Of a stretch of 64,000 nucleotides of DNA, positions 10,201-24,400 are shown piece after piece. Numbering within the stretch: position 1 is the first letter of the stretch; each line of letters begins with the position of its first letter. Origin of the DNA: Molanna angustata (taxonomy: Eukaryota > Arthropoda > Insecta > Trichoptera > Molannidae); assembly GCA_963576475.1 (NCBI GenBank), contig OY754981.1:26450132-26514131 (forward strand), in the 5' to 3' direction. The notes beneath the pieces were generated by a model. That model did not search any database. It was not told where the DNA came from and saw nothing but the letters and a program-made list of their open reading frames with translations. A program made the translations under genes and the position numbers.

Positions 10201-13200
10201 AATAAAACCATCAAAGACAAAAAAGAAAAATGTTGATAGAGTACTGTGTACCTAGTACCTACCTACAACAAGATTTAAGCTTTAATTATTACATACAAGT
10301 CTTTTTCCAAAGATTTAAACCATTAGCAGCCTTAAAAATGAATATTATTTCATCAATTTAAAGGATTATTCATAAACACAGTATAATATTTATTACATTA
10401 ATAAATATAATACAAATAATTTACAATTCGGCTATTGGGAACATGTTTATTAATTTTTTAGGAAAATCCCTAGATTACTTTTTTATAGTAAATAACATAC
10501 CTACCTATATGTGTAGTTCTTATAAAATAAAATAGTGTATTTTATTTGTAATGACATCCAAAGAATTAGCTTCATAAAATAATGTAAAATTGTGTAGCTT
10601 GTAATGGCTCATAATAAAAAAAAACTATTTAATTCCAAATATTCTTAAGTATTAAATTCAAAATTCCTCCATACTTCATTCAATGCTTTTTGTAATAGAA
10701 ACAGCCATTTTAAGCCTAAATTTTCGCTGCCATATATCTGATTTGAAACATTTTCTTACATTACTATATTAGATATTAGCGTTTTATGTAACTGCTCATC
10801 AAATACTATAATAATGTAGAAAATATTGGATTCATACTTTCAAAAAATCAATAAAAACATGTAACTACCCATGTTATGTGAGTAGGTAATTTAGAAAAAT
10901 GTTGGTAGCCAGAGAATAACAAATCTGTATTAAATGTTGCAATATATTATAAAAAAAAGTAATACAAGATACTAATAGTTAATAATAAATACTATGGTTG
11001 TTTTTATGAAAAGTATATAAATATAAATATTATAATGAAATGAAATAATTTAGAATATAATCAAAAAATATATTCATCTGTGATCCACACAAAAAGAGTC
11101 AAGTTGATGTGCTTAGATAACGACCGCTATATAAATATTTTATGTTTATGCTATAACTAAATTAAGACATGTGAAATTCATAGTTGGAATGAATGGCTAA
11201 AATGTTTTATTTATTTGAATCATTGAATATATATTAAGAACACATTGGTCAATTACAATAAAAATAATTACAGTTTAAAATGGAAAAAAAGACAAATTAA
11301 CTGTAAAATAGAAATTGACTAAAAGCACTCTGATGTTAATCAAATTATGTGTATGCAATTATTTAGTAAAAGTTTTAATATTTTCGAAATATTCCGGCAG
11401 AATTTTAACATTTGACACCCGCCAGTAAATCTACTAGAGTAATTAACAATATTACATAGTTTTATTATGTAATGAATTATATAAATATGTATTTTGGAAC
11501 TAAATTTAAAAAAATAAAAATGTCCACCTATAAATCCTTCCAATTTTTATCCAAATTAATACATATTTACATACATATTTGTTTACATGTAACAAAAAAA
11601 AACATCAAAAATCATTTGAGATTTTTTTTAATATTTTTAAAAGATCAAGTATTGTTAAGTAAAAATCATAACTGCTAATTTGTACACACAAGCGGCAAAT
11701 AAAAATTACTGATGTGACATTCATGGTGTTAAAAAAATCTTTGAATTGCATTAAGATATCCGAGCCAATCATTTATTCTATGACTCAGTTTCAAAATTCT
11801 TACGATACTTTACGAATTATGCGAAGCAAAACATTATATTATTATCTAATTGTAAGCAAGTTAATTAAATATTGATTTCATTATCGAGAAAAACAAATAT
11901 GATCGATGATAATTGATTGATAAAGTGACAGTTTATGTTTTGTCATTTATTTAGTAGAATGAAAGGAAAGCATACTTCTTTGTATTAAATTTATATAGTG
12001 AGAATATTAACCCAATAGCAATATGTAAATTTTGATGTACCTTTTACGGATGTTTTTTTGTGAATTTGTATTGAAAATTACATACATACAAATTTATACC
12101 AAAGTATTAATTCTTTATTATGAAATATATTGAGATATATTTATGCTGTGCCTTTTTTCTGGATGTTAAAGATATACTCATTTTATTAATTAAAACGAGT
12201 TCTCTGTATAAACTATTTTTTCCGTTACATTCGGTATATATTTATTTTTAATATGAATTTAAATTTTAATGTTTTAACAATCTGTAGTGATCATTTTGAG
12301 TTAAGATAATTATCATGAAATATCTGGCTCACCAAACTTTAATAACTTTTGAAAGATAGAATAACATTTGTTTTAAATAACATAATAATAATTGGAAAAT
12401 TTACCATTGTAAAAACTTAACTAGAAATGTTTATTTAGGTTGATTGATCGTAACAAAACATGATGAAAACATAATATATATACCTATTGTAAAACAAGTA
12501 CTAAAATACAATATATATACCTATCGTAAAACATAATATATATACCTATCGTAAAACAAGTACTAAAAATCAGAAAAAAGGACTGGCATGTTTATTGGTA
12601 TATGAATTTTATATATTTTTAGGAAGGTAAATAATATTCCAAAAGAAATAAAATTTAAAGATTATATACCTATCAAGTATATTACAAAATAAGATTGCAG
12701 TTGTCAGGTCTAAAATTACCTGTGAAACTGTCTCCATAAATGAAATCCAGTACTTGTCAATAAGCTTCTGTGCACAGCTAATTATTTAAAGTTATAACAT
12801 TACTGTCAAGAAAAGTTAACATTTATATTTGTTAACTCATTCTATATTTAAAAATTGATCATTAAAAATAAAAAAATAAATTATTTGCAATATTGTTGAC
12901 GTAATTCAAATTATATTTGATAAATTATTGCTGATTTGAAAGATGAAATGGACATGACAGCTTGATTTATTTATTGGTTGTTTAACATGTTTCAAAATAT
13001 ACTATTCATACCAACATCAATGTTAAATTACCATTAATTGTTTTAATTTAAAAATCACAAAGCAATATGTAGAATCATTATTATATATTCAATGTTTATT
13101 GATTAGATATTTTTTTGTCGTAGACTTGATACACAATTTTGCCTTCTGTTAGTACAACCCAAATCTAAAAATTACTGTATTTTGTAAATAAATCAAAGAT

Positions 13201-14100
13201 TATAAACATATATTGATATAAATAATATATTGAGTGGAATCTCAAAAAGTGAAGATTAAAATTTATTTGTTCAATGTTTTATTGGTAGACTTTATTTTGT
13301 AAAAAATATTTAACATTTTTTTACAATTGCAAGAATATATCGCATAGTCATAGCTTTTGATTAAATATAAAAACATACGACAAACTCCAAAAACTTTTCC
13401 TTTCCATAATGAGTATTTATTTATTTGTCTTTTTGTTGATTGATTTGTTCATAATATAAACAAATATATTGTACACTGGCAGGCTTATTAATATATCATG
13501 TAGTAAAAAATATAACATCAAAAATTGTAACATGATATTAAAATATTTTTCATTGTTGCCATTTTTTGAGTTATGGCTATAAATACAACCAAAGTATTTT
13601 GATTTTATAATGTGAGTTTAATTAAAATTAATTTATCAAACATTTTCTTGCTTCTGCACTGGGTGGATGTATTACTGTTCGTAATAAACTCGCCATTTTC
13701 AAAGGATGCAAGGGAATTTTAATTATCATTATGTTTAAGGTACATACTAAAAGAACTGTTTGGTAAAAGAAATATTTATTTTTTACACAGCAGTAAATAG
13801 ACTATGTGTTAAATTGTTGTAAAATTAGTTTATGTATTGTGAAAATTCTATTCTTAATTGGTTTTGTATTATGGCACACAATTAAATTATAAATAACATG
13901 AGAATGAGTAATAATCTAATGTGAAATATACATAGGTATTGAAGATTAATATAAAATGTAGTATTGGTATCTTGGTGAGACGTGTGCGTGTGTATACAGA
14001 CACTAAACAGACGCTTTCTTAATGCTGCAATATTAATTAATATTAAAATAAAGTTTTGAAAATGTTATAAAGCTTATAAATTTACCGTCTTTTATTTTCT
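7244..14100 (+). other. Probable very long 3' UTR / AT-rich gene-free DNA
   Basis: There is no ORF above about 70 codons with coding character and no recognisable repeat, apart from a (GA)n run near 9949-9967 and a small tandem repeat near 12470-12565. The absence of transposons here contrasts sharply with the rest of the window and supports transcribed, constrained 3' UTR sequence. A possible poly(A) signal (AATAAA) lies near 14047. The extent is inference; RNA-seq would decide. Confidence 0.4.
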
Positions 14101-14124
14101 ATTAAAGACATTCCTTAATTTATT

Positions 14125-14238
14125 CATACAGATTGAATAGGACTATTTAGTGAAGGTATTCTATACTATACTCAAGAATTTCATACAGATTGAATAGGAC
14201 TATTTAGTGAAGGTATTCTATACTATACTCAAGAATTT
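14125..14238. repeat. 57-bp perfect direct duplication
   Basis: A 57-bp unit beginning CATACAGATTGAATAGGACT is present twice in immediate tandem, apparently without mismatches. It is a recent local duplication. Confidence 0.85.
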
Positions 14239-14634
14239 AAAGAGAATTTTTAATCAGAAAACAACTAATTTTGACTGGATCACAGAGTATCAATTCTTTG
14301 AAGAAATTGGTTAAACCCATTAGTGATTGCAGCTAATAGTGATTGTAGTTTAAGTGTAAACATACCTAGACCTACACATATGGAACGAATTACTCTTCCC
14401 CACGGGGTATGGTTAGGGCTGCCATCACCAAAATTGTTGACACCAGATTAAACATTAAAATCCCGGACACTTGGGTGAAATATTTTTTACTAGGACATCC
14501 CTGGAAAAAACATCCTTCGTATTTTCATTATTGTATTCATTTATACAGCTTTTTTGCAATATAAACTACAATATGTAACAAATAAAATTATACACTCTTC
14601 TCATTCTGAATTAATCAGGTAACTAATACAATTA

Positions 14635-14930
14635 TACAAGGAGGCAACCATAGTGACAGAAATAAGAATAGGAAGACTCAGATGGGCTGGACACGTCCAA
14701 AGAATGAGCGAGGAGGACGTCCCAAGACGGATCATGAATGGTGCACCGGGGGGACGAAGAAAAGTTGGAAGGCTGAAGCTTCGATGGCTGGACGGTGTGG
14801 TGAAGGATGCGAACAACATCGGCTTCCATAACTGGCGCAATGCGTCGCAGGATCGACAGTCATGGAGGCGGGCTCTGCAGGAGGCTAAGACCCGACCTGG
14901 GTTGTAGAGCCACAGATGATGATGATGAAT
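14635..14930 (+). pseudogene. 3' terminus of an RTE-type non-LTR retrotransposon
   Basis: The + frame reads IVTEIRIGRLRWAGHVQRM, then GGRRKVGRLKLRWLDGV, NWRNASQDRQSW and ALQEAKTRPGL before TAG at 14905-14907. This is the signature C-terminal end of endonuclease/reverse-transcriptase ORFs of RTE-like elements. A (GATGAT)n tail follows at about 14916-14930, which is characteristic of that clade. Everything upstream (endonuclease and RT domains) is missing, so this is a 5'-truncated dead copy. Confidence 0.88.
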
Positions 14931-15223
14931 ACAATTATAATAAAATAAGCTTCCCAGTTGGATTTGATTTCTGGACGTTACATTTTTTTTCTCCAGTTTC
15001 AGACAAAATATTCTATACACCAACAAGATCTTAAGTGCAATTGTTAATTGAGATTTTTTAGTTGGCCGAGAATATAAAATAAATAGGTACTGTATTATTA
15101 ATTCATTCATCCAAATAATGTAGAGGAAGATCCTGTCAAGATGACGCATATAATTCCAGATGACCAATGACAATTGGTTGGTGTGAATATAATAAAACAA
15201 TTTGTAATAAAAATAAATATTTA

Positions 15224-15479
15224 TTATTTTACAACTTCATCTGATGAATCATCATCATCAGCATCATCTATATCTGAGTCATCACTAAAATCACTTTCAG
15301 AATCAACAAAATCACTATCGTAGTCTTCTATATTATCTTTTTTGGCTTCTAATTTGAGTTTGTTAATTTTTTCAGCCAAATCGATTTTGTGTTTTTCGTC
15401 ATTTTTAGGATTTGTGTCGGATAAATCTTCATTTTTATTTTTTCTCTTTTTAGGACCCTCTGATTGTTTTCTTATGTAC
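15224..15479 (-). CDS. C9orf85 homolog, terminal exon
   Basis: 256 bp from the acceptor (TTCATTAG) to TAA. The first base completes an Arg codon with exon 2. The peptide YIRKQSEGPKKRKNKNED leads into an acidic Asp/Ser-rich tail (DDADDDDSSDEVVK-like), matching the acidic C-terminus known in animal homologs. The poly(A) signal overlaps the stop codon. Confidence 0.85.
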
Positions 15480-18400
15480 CTAATGAATAAAATATATTAA
15501 CCATTTAATTAAAATTATCAGAATATAAAATTTAATTTAGGATCATGGTCAAAGCGTACCCCGATAGAAACGGGATAAAAGCGCTAAGGGAAAGAAGAAG
15601 AATATAAAATTTAACTCACACATGAAAGATTATTTAAACACATCCTCAACTCTAAATCAAGTAACAAGAATAGGATTTGGCTTATTGATATTTGACTGGT
15701 ATGTTCATGAACTTTTTATAAAAAAAGGAGGAATTCAAATCTCTGTGTTGATTGATTCTAGATAATTAAATAAGTATGTCACATTTACCTGAGGTGTATA
15801 AAAAATATTTTATTTTTGAATATTTTTATTATTGCATATGCGCAAACATTGGATTTTTTTCCCTGTCGGGAGTCAAAGATATTTTTTAACAGATTTTTAA
15901 TTATCTCAATAGAGACGAAGTTGGAATATTTATTGTAGGAGAACCGGGAAATCAAGGCACCTACAGGGCTTACGACCTGTCATCGGCTGGTTTACGTGAT
16001 CACTTTATGCGCTTGCGCAACGTTCACCAATTATGCCTTTTAATAAGATCCCTATCAATTCAATTTTGAAAGTTCTATATATTGTAATACTGAAATTCTT
16101 TTCGCTTGAAAATAAGGAATTTTTACTACAGCCATCTATGGGTGAAATTATGAACAACAATCTTATTATTTTTATTTATTTTGTTGGAACGCCATCTATT
16201 GAGAGAATTGGTTTTTTGTAAATAATGAAAGCTACAATTCTTATATCTGAGGTGACAATGCATTTTTCGCATAGAAGTCACCCCTGAATTGCGCCAGACT
16301 TATAAGGTCATTTTTATCTTATTTACCTACTTGTACCAATGTGTAAGTAATCGAATATTTTTATTATTGCATATGCGCAAACATTGGATTTTTTTCCCTG
16401 TCAGGAGTCAAAGATATTTTTTAACAGATTTTTAATTATCTCAATAGAGACGAAGTTGGAATATTTATTGTAGGAGAACCGGGAAATCAAGGCACCTACA
16501 GGGCTTACGACCTGTCATCGGCTGGTTTACGTGATCACTTTATGCGCTAGCGCAACGTTCACCAATTATGCCTTTTAATGAGATCCCTATCAATTCAATT
16601 TTGAAAGTTCTATATATTGTAATACTGAAATTCTTTTCGCTTGAAAATAAGGAATTTTTACTACAGCCATCTATGGGTGAAATTATGAACAACAATCTTA
16701 TTATTTTTATTTATTTTGTTGGAACGCCATCTATTGAGAGAATTGGTTTTTTGTAAATAATGAAAGCTACAATTCTTATATCTGAGGTGACAATGCATTT
16801 TTCGCATAGAAGTCACCCCTGAATTGCGCCAGACTTATAAGGTCATTTTTGTCTTATTTACCTACTTGTACCAATGTGTAAGTTACTTATTTGCCTTGAT
16901 TTCCCGGTTCTCCTACAATAAATATTCCAACTTCGTCTCTATTGAGATAATTAAAAATCTGTTAAAAAATATCTTTGACTCCCGACAGGGAAAAAAATCC
17001 AATGTTTGCGCATATGCAATTGTAGAAAACATCAGGTGATGGGTATTAGATGGTAGGTAGTGGACTGTATTTTTAAACTATCTCACCGATGCTTCTTTGG
17101 TTCACTGATTATTTTTTTTTGTGCACACATCCACACGCAGTGGTCTTCAAACTTGTACTGGTTAATTTCACTTGACACTTATTGTCACCCAAATTTATTT
17201 TGACAAGTGACAATTCTCATACATCGGTGAGGGGACAATGGCATGGAAGGGATTTAAAGGAAATATGCTTCTACATAACCGCCCACTCAAATTTTAAACA
17301 AAATTTGACGAATTGTACATATCACGGTGGCCACAAACAAAATTAACCTTTAACAAACTCATATCACTAATGCAGCCATCACAAAATAAAACTCCACATT
17401 GTCCAATTCATGAAATTACAAACACACAAAAAAATTCAATAACATACTATCCACAACAAAATCACATTAAAAAAAAATTCAAAAAGATAGTTCACAGACT
17501 ATATCAATGAAAACAATAGACAGACCTTTCTGTCATAACGAAAACACATTTAACTTAATTGTTATAATAACCAACTAAAACTATAAGACTAACATTATTC
17601 TTAACTATTTCTACTAAACATCTAAGGGACATATTTTCACAACAGGTCGAACAAATATTCCCTCTTTTGTCTTAACTTTTACCACCCGTACAATATTATC
17701 CTTTCCTGGCATGGTAGCCACAATTCTTCCCAATTTCCATTGTAAAGGATGTAACCTTTCTTCTTTCACTAACACTAAATCTCCCACCTGTATATTAGGC
17801 ACTGAAGTGAACCACTTTTTACGCTGTTGAAGTGAAGTGAGGTATTCCACACTCCAACGTTTCCAAAAATCCTGATACATTCTTGTGATCATCTGCCATC
17901 TATCTAACCTATTCAATTTAATATCTGTGACGTCATACTCTGGAATACCAACCAATACCTCACTTATAATAAAGTGAGCTGGCGTTAAGGCATCTATGCT
18001 GTCAATATCATTACACATAGGAACAAGTGGTCTGGAATTCACTACCGCCTCGATCTTAATTAATACTGTATTAAATTCCTCATAAGTCATCACCTGGTTG
18101 CCAACAACTCGCTTTAAGTGATACTTTATAGATCTTACCTTGATCTCATGTAGGCCACCAAAATGTGGACCTTTAGGAGGATTCAAATGCCAATCGATGC
18201 ATTTTTCGAGACAGAAATTTCGAAAATCTGTATCCTGGATACAGTCACTATAAAATTTAAAAACTCCAGTCAAATATTTACGTGTGCCAACCAAATTTGT
18301 TCCGCAATCGCTATATACTGTAGTACATAAACCAAGTCGAGATACAAATCTCTCTAAGCAAGCAATAAATGCACTAGTAGATAATTCATTGACAATTTCA

Positions 18401-21400
18401 ATATGTATGGCCTTTGTAGTCATACATACGAAAACACAAAAGTATGCCTTATACGTTTTCGAATTGCGACGTTTATTTTCCTTAAAAATAAACAGCCCGC
18501 CTAAGTCAATTGATATGTTTATGAATGGTCGATGACGAGTAACCCGAATAGCTGGCAAGTCAGCCATTATTGGCTGCACTGGTGAAGCACTAAATCGCTT
18601 ACACACAAGACACTTTGACAAAACAGACTTAATTCTATTTCTCGCTGAAACAATCCAATATTTCCGTTGTATTAAATGTTGCAGTGATCTGGGACCCACA
18701 TGCAAATATGATATATGAAAATAATTTATCAATAATTTTCCAAACTCACTATGCTTATGCAATAATATTGGAAATTTCATTTTATCAGGTAGTGCAGAAT
18801 ATCTAATTCTTCCGCCCACTCTGACAAGTCCCTGTTTATCTATAAAACAATTCAACTTCTGCAGTTGAGGATTATCGCATTGATTTTTGCATTTTAACAT
18901 ATTAATATCCTTCATAAAATATAAACTCTGATCATATTTTATAATTGCTTGTAAACTAATTTCCATTTCCCTATTACACAAATCTCCTTTAGTGCGATTA
19001 TTAACATTCAACAGACAATTATTTTTAAACCTTAAAATCCAAGCTACTACACGTGTTAACTTTGTATATTTATTAGTTATGTTATACAATCCTAATCTAT
19101 CTTTATCTTCTAAAATTAAAGCATTAGATTGATTAACTAACCCTTTATATTCTGGCAATTGTGCAGGTACAATATAATCATCACACCGTGGCCATCTGTC
19201 AACAGGTTCTAACAGCCACTCTGGACTGTTTATCCACAACGTGTGACCAACTAATTCTTCTGGATATAATCCTCTAGATGCACAATCTGCTGGATTACAT
19301 TGAGATCTCACATGAAACCATTTTCCATGAGGCACGTTTTCCCAAATACGTTCTATTCGATTTGCAACAAATAATTTTAATAGATATGATGGTGTTTTAA
19401 GCCACGACAAAACAATACTAGAATCTGTGTACATATATACATCCTTTATAATAATTGCATCTTGAAATACAGATAAAGTATATTTAATTAATTTTGATAA
19501 TAATAATGCACCACAGAGCTCCAAGCGTGGTATCGTTTGCATCTTAATTGGAGCAACCTTAGACTTGGCAGTCACCAGAGATATTTGTTTACTGTCCTCA
19601 GTAACCAAATAACAAACAGCGCTATATCCGTCATTAGAGGCGTCAGAAAAGCCAACTAAATAACACTGACTATCAACGCTTGTTCCAAAAAACCTACTCA
19701 ATTTAAATTCCTCTAATAAAGACATTTGATCAACTATTTTATTCCACTGCACTTTCATGGATTCTGGAATAATATCATCCCATCCCAATTTCATTTTCCA
19801 CAAATTTTGAATGAAACTTTTCAATAAAAATGTAAACTGAGTGATCCATCCTACAGGGTCATATATCGATGAAACGACCGATAGAATCATACGCTTTGTA
19901 TATTTAATATCAATTTTCTTAACCTGATAACTAAAAACATCATTCACAAAATCCCATTTAATTCCTAATAATTTAATATGATTACTGTCTTCAGCAAAAC
20001 AGATCACACTGCTATCAGATTTATTAAAATCTTGAATAAATTCAGGACAGTTAGTTGCCCATTTTGACAATTCAAAACAACCACTTCGTAAAATAGAAAT
20101 CAACGGTTCTCGTAAAATAATAGCATCTTCAATATTATGATCACCGCATATAATATCATCTACATATGTACTATTACGAAGAGCTTTAGCACCTAATGGG
20201 TATTTATCACTTTCATCCAAAGCTAACTGATTTATTGTTTGAATTGCATTATAGGGTGAGCTTCCTAAACCATATGTCACAGTGCATAACTCATATTCTT
20301 TGACAGGTTGTGACGGATCTTCTCGCCACAATACATGCTGATATCTTCTATCTTCATGCCTGATAGATATTTGTCTATACATTTTAGTTATGTCAGCAGA
20401 AAACCCGATTTTATAGATTCTAAACTTTAACAATAATTCGATTATATCCTTTTGCAACTTTGGACCTACATGTAAATATTTGTTTAATGCACCAGTTGCG
20501 TTCGTATTAGAACTGCCATCAAAAACAACTCTCAATTTAGTAGATAAACTATCAGGTTTCAGAACACAGTGATGAGGAATATAATATACATTTGGATCGC
20601 CTTGTAAAGGAACTTCTTTCATGTGTCCTAACATCTCATATTCCTTCATGAACTTTGTATATTCAAGTTTAATTTCCAAATTATTACAAAATTTTCTTTC
20701 CATATTAGTTAATCTTTTAAGAGCAAAACCAAAAGTACCAACACATGGTACGTGAATATCTTTTTTTAATAAGAGCGGTACTACAAATCTACCGTCGTCA
20801 TTACGATAATGTAAATCATTGTATAACTGAACACATTCCTCATCCGAATGTGACATTTTCCTACTACTTGATACTGTGTTTACCTCTTCTATTTCCCAAA
20901 ACCCTTTTAATTTTTCATCTAACACATCAGATGATACAAAACATGTTAACAACTCATTGTTATCATGTACAAAATCTTGACCTAAAATTACAAACCCAAA
21001 TATGGTCTCAAATGCATATAAATCTTCTGATAATTTTTTACAATTTCCTGTAAACAATTTTCCATACATGTCAGCACCTAATAATATATCAATATTACTG
21101 CTTTTCCAAAATTCATTATCTGCCAATTCTAAATCTTGAGTCAAAACTCTACACTGATGAGATAAATCTCTCCTAGGCAAGTTTGATGGAAGCGCATCCA
21201 CCACTACACTCTTTACAAATAGCGACTTGTTATATTTATTATTAAATAAACAAAATTGCATAGAACCCTTTACATTAATATTAGTAGAAGACAGCGTTGT
21301 CAATGATACAGAATGCCCTTTTGTATAGAATCCTATATTCTTACAAAACTTCCCAGACATCAAAGTAACCTGACTTCCAGAATCAACTAAACACTTGGCC

Positions 21401-24400
21401 TTATAAAATTGCCCATCTTTTCCCTGGACATATCCTATAATTGTTCCTAATATCACTTGACCAATAGATTCATTACCCCGAATCCCTTTATGGCAGATAC
21501 CTACTACCGATGAATTATCAGTATGCAATAAAACATTATGTTTCCTATCACAAGTTTGACACTTTTTGTTAGACTTACAATCCTTTATCAGATGTTTTCC
21601 AAAACAACAAAAACATAATTTCAATTTAGAGACAATGCCCCCAAGTCAAATTGAAAACGCTGTTCGTTTTCGCCAAGCGCTAATTTTTTTTTGTATGGGA
21701 TTTGACGTTTGTTGTTTGTTATTGTAGAAAAAATTTCTACAACAAACGTCAAATCCCATACAAAAAAAATTAGCGCTTGGCGAAAACGAACAGCGTTTTC
21801 AATTTGACTTGGGGGCAATATCCTTTCTCTCTGATACAGTTTTATTAATAAATGTGTCACAATTGTGTATCGTATGACTACCCTTACACATATAGCATTC
21901 AAGTTGGCGAATATTACCTACAAACCCTTTGTCTGATTTATGATTATAATTATTACGCTTTACTTGTGAATTACTCTGACGTGAAAATTTTAATACTTGC
22001 AATTGACTTCGAATTATTTCAAATATTCTATTTATTGAAGGAATTTCCTGAATATCTAATCTACTTTCCACTATTCGACGTGTAGATTCATCTAATTTAT
22101 TAATAAATATAAATCCCCATACCTGATCTAACATTTTTTCACATTTCATATTTGACAGAGCTAATATATTTTCATTAAATGTATGATATAATTCGCTTAA
22201 TTGCCCTACATTTTCACCAACTAAAGATTTGCATTGAAACATTTTATTCATGTAATATTCAAATTGTAATCTTGTATTAGTATAATGTCCACACAATGTA
22301 CTCCAAGCAATATTATAATTATCACTAATCAGTGGTAAATTAACAAATGTTGATGCAAATCCCTTTATGGACGTTCGCAAATAATGAAATTTTTCTATGT
22401 CTGTATATCCAATATTATCATGAATCAATGACACAAACATGTCATGAAACGAATTCCAATTTTCGACGTTGGAATCAAAAACAGGTAAATTTATTATAGG
22501 AGCTCTCTGAATTTTATTACATACATCAGTTGCATTTATTTTCACACCATTAGATAAACGATTTTTAATTCTCATTATTTCAAAATACATAATGTCACCT
22601 TTCTGAATTATTTCTTTCAACTCTGTATCACATTTTGTATCAGTATATATTCCAATCAAGCTGTCACTTAATTCATTGACCAATTTATACCATTCATCAA
22701 CTCTCTGACACCTAGCTAAAAATATTTCATCTCGTTCGATATTGCCTTTTTCACACAGATCTCTTAATTCATATGTATTCCTAATTCTAGAAATAGCATT
22801 TAACATCCTTGCTTTAATGTTATCAGCCATTTTAAAACTTTAAACTTATACTTATAAACTATAATTGCATGCAAACACAAATTCACTGTATCAATAATAA
22901 TGTGGTATTTTATTCTACCCGACTGCATTCACAATAATGTTATTAACATTAATATGGTACCTTATTATACCTCACAATAATCACAAAATAATATTATGTG
23001 ATAATTAATCACCACAATATTGTAACAAAATTGAGTACCTACAAATTACTATTTGAAACCACCGCAACATGCAGAATTCGCAACAAATAACACAAAAAAA
23101 CACTTCAAATTCGGTTAGAAGGGCCAAAATATTATGTAGAAAACATCAGGTGATGGGTATTAGATGGTAGGTAGTGGACTGTATTTTTAAACTATCTCAC
23201 CGATGCTTCTTTGGTTCACTGATTATTTTTTTTTGTGCACACATCCACACGCAGTGGTCTTCAAACTTGTACTGGTTAATTTCACTTGACACTTATTGTC
23301 ACCCAAATTTATTTTGACAAGTGACAATTCTCATACATCGGTGAGGGGACAATGGCATGGAAGGGATTTAAAGGAAATATGCTTCTACAGCAATAATAAA
23401 AATATTCGATTACTTACACATTGGTACAAGTAGGTAAATAAGACAAAAATGACCTTATAAGTCTGGCGCAATTCAGGGGTGACTTCTATGCGAAAAATGC
23501 ATTGTCACCTCAGATATAAGAATTGTAGCTTTCATTATTTACAAAAAACCAATTCTCTCAATAGATGGTGTTCCAACAAAATAAATAAAAATAATAAGAT
23601 TGTTGTTCATAATTTCACCCATAGATGGCTGTAGTAAAAATTCCTTATTTTCAAGCGAAAAGAATTTCAGTATTACAATATATAGAACTTTCAAAATTGA
23701 ATTGATAGGGATCTCATTAAAAGGCATAATTGGTGAACGTTGCGCAAGCGCATAAAGTGATCACGTAAACCAGCCGATGACAGGTCGTAAGCCCTGTAGG
23801 TGCCTTGATTTCCCGGTTCTCCTACAATAAATATTCCAACTTCGTCTCTATTGAGATAATTAAAAATCTGTTAAAAAATATCTTTGACTCCCGACAGGGA
23901 AAAAAATCCAATGTTTGCGCATATGCAATAATAAAAATATTCGATTACTTACACATTGGTACAAGTAGGTAAATAAGACAAAAATGACCTTATAAGTCTG
24001 GCGCAATTCAGGGGTGACTTCTATGCGAAAAATGCATTGTCACCTCAGATATAAGAATTGTAGCTTTCATTATTTACAAAAAACCAATTCTCTCAATAGA
24101 TGGCGTTCCAACAAAATAAATAAAAATAATAAGATTGTTGTTCATAATTTCACCCATAGATGGCTGTAGTAAAAATTCCTTATTTTCAAGCGAAAAGAAT
24201 TTCAGTATTACAATATATAGAACTTTCAAAATTGAATTGATAGGGATCTCATTAAAAGGCATAATTGGTGAACGTTGCGCAAGCGCATAAAGTGATCACG
24301 TAAACCAGCCGATGACAGGTCGTAAGCCCTGTAGGTGCCTTGATTTCCCGGTTCTCCTACAATAAATATTCCAACTTCGTCTCTATTGAGATAATTAAAA

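Larger units (their letters stand above)
17021..23389 (-). mobile_element. Full-length BEL/Pao LTR retrotransposon, split by a MITE
   Basis: A 6.4-kb element transcribed on the - strand. It is bounded by two 255-bp LTRs (TGTAGAA…TTCTACA) that read as identical, with a 5-bp target duplication GCAAT (17016-17020 and 23390-23394). Internally it has a gag-like ORF and a long pol ORF with protease, RT, RNase H and integrase in the order typical of BEL/Pao. Identical LTRs imply recent insertion. The copy cannot make its normal polyprotein because a 180-bp IR-1 MITE interrupts the Gag zinc-knuckle region. Insertion is into the 535-bp unit within the C9orf85-homolog intron. Confidence 0.95.

Noticed and set aside
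17313..17510. 65-codon + strand frame
   Set aside because: Antisense to the untranslated 3' end of the BEL/Pao element; low complexity.
18284..18535. 83-codon + strand frame
   Set aside because: Shadow of the integrase coding sequence on the opposite strand.
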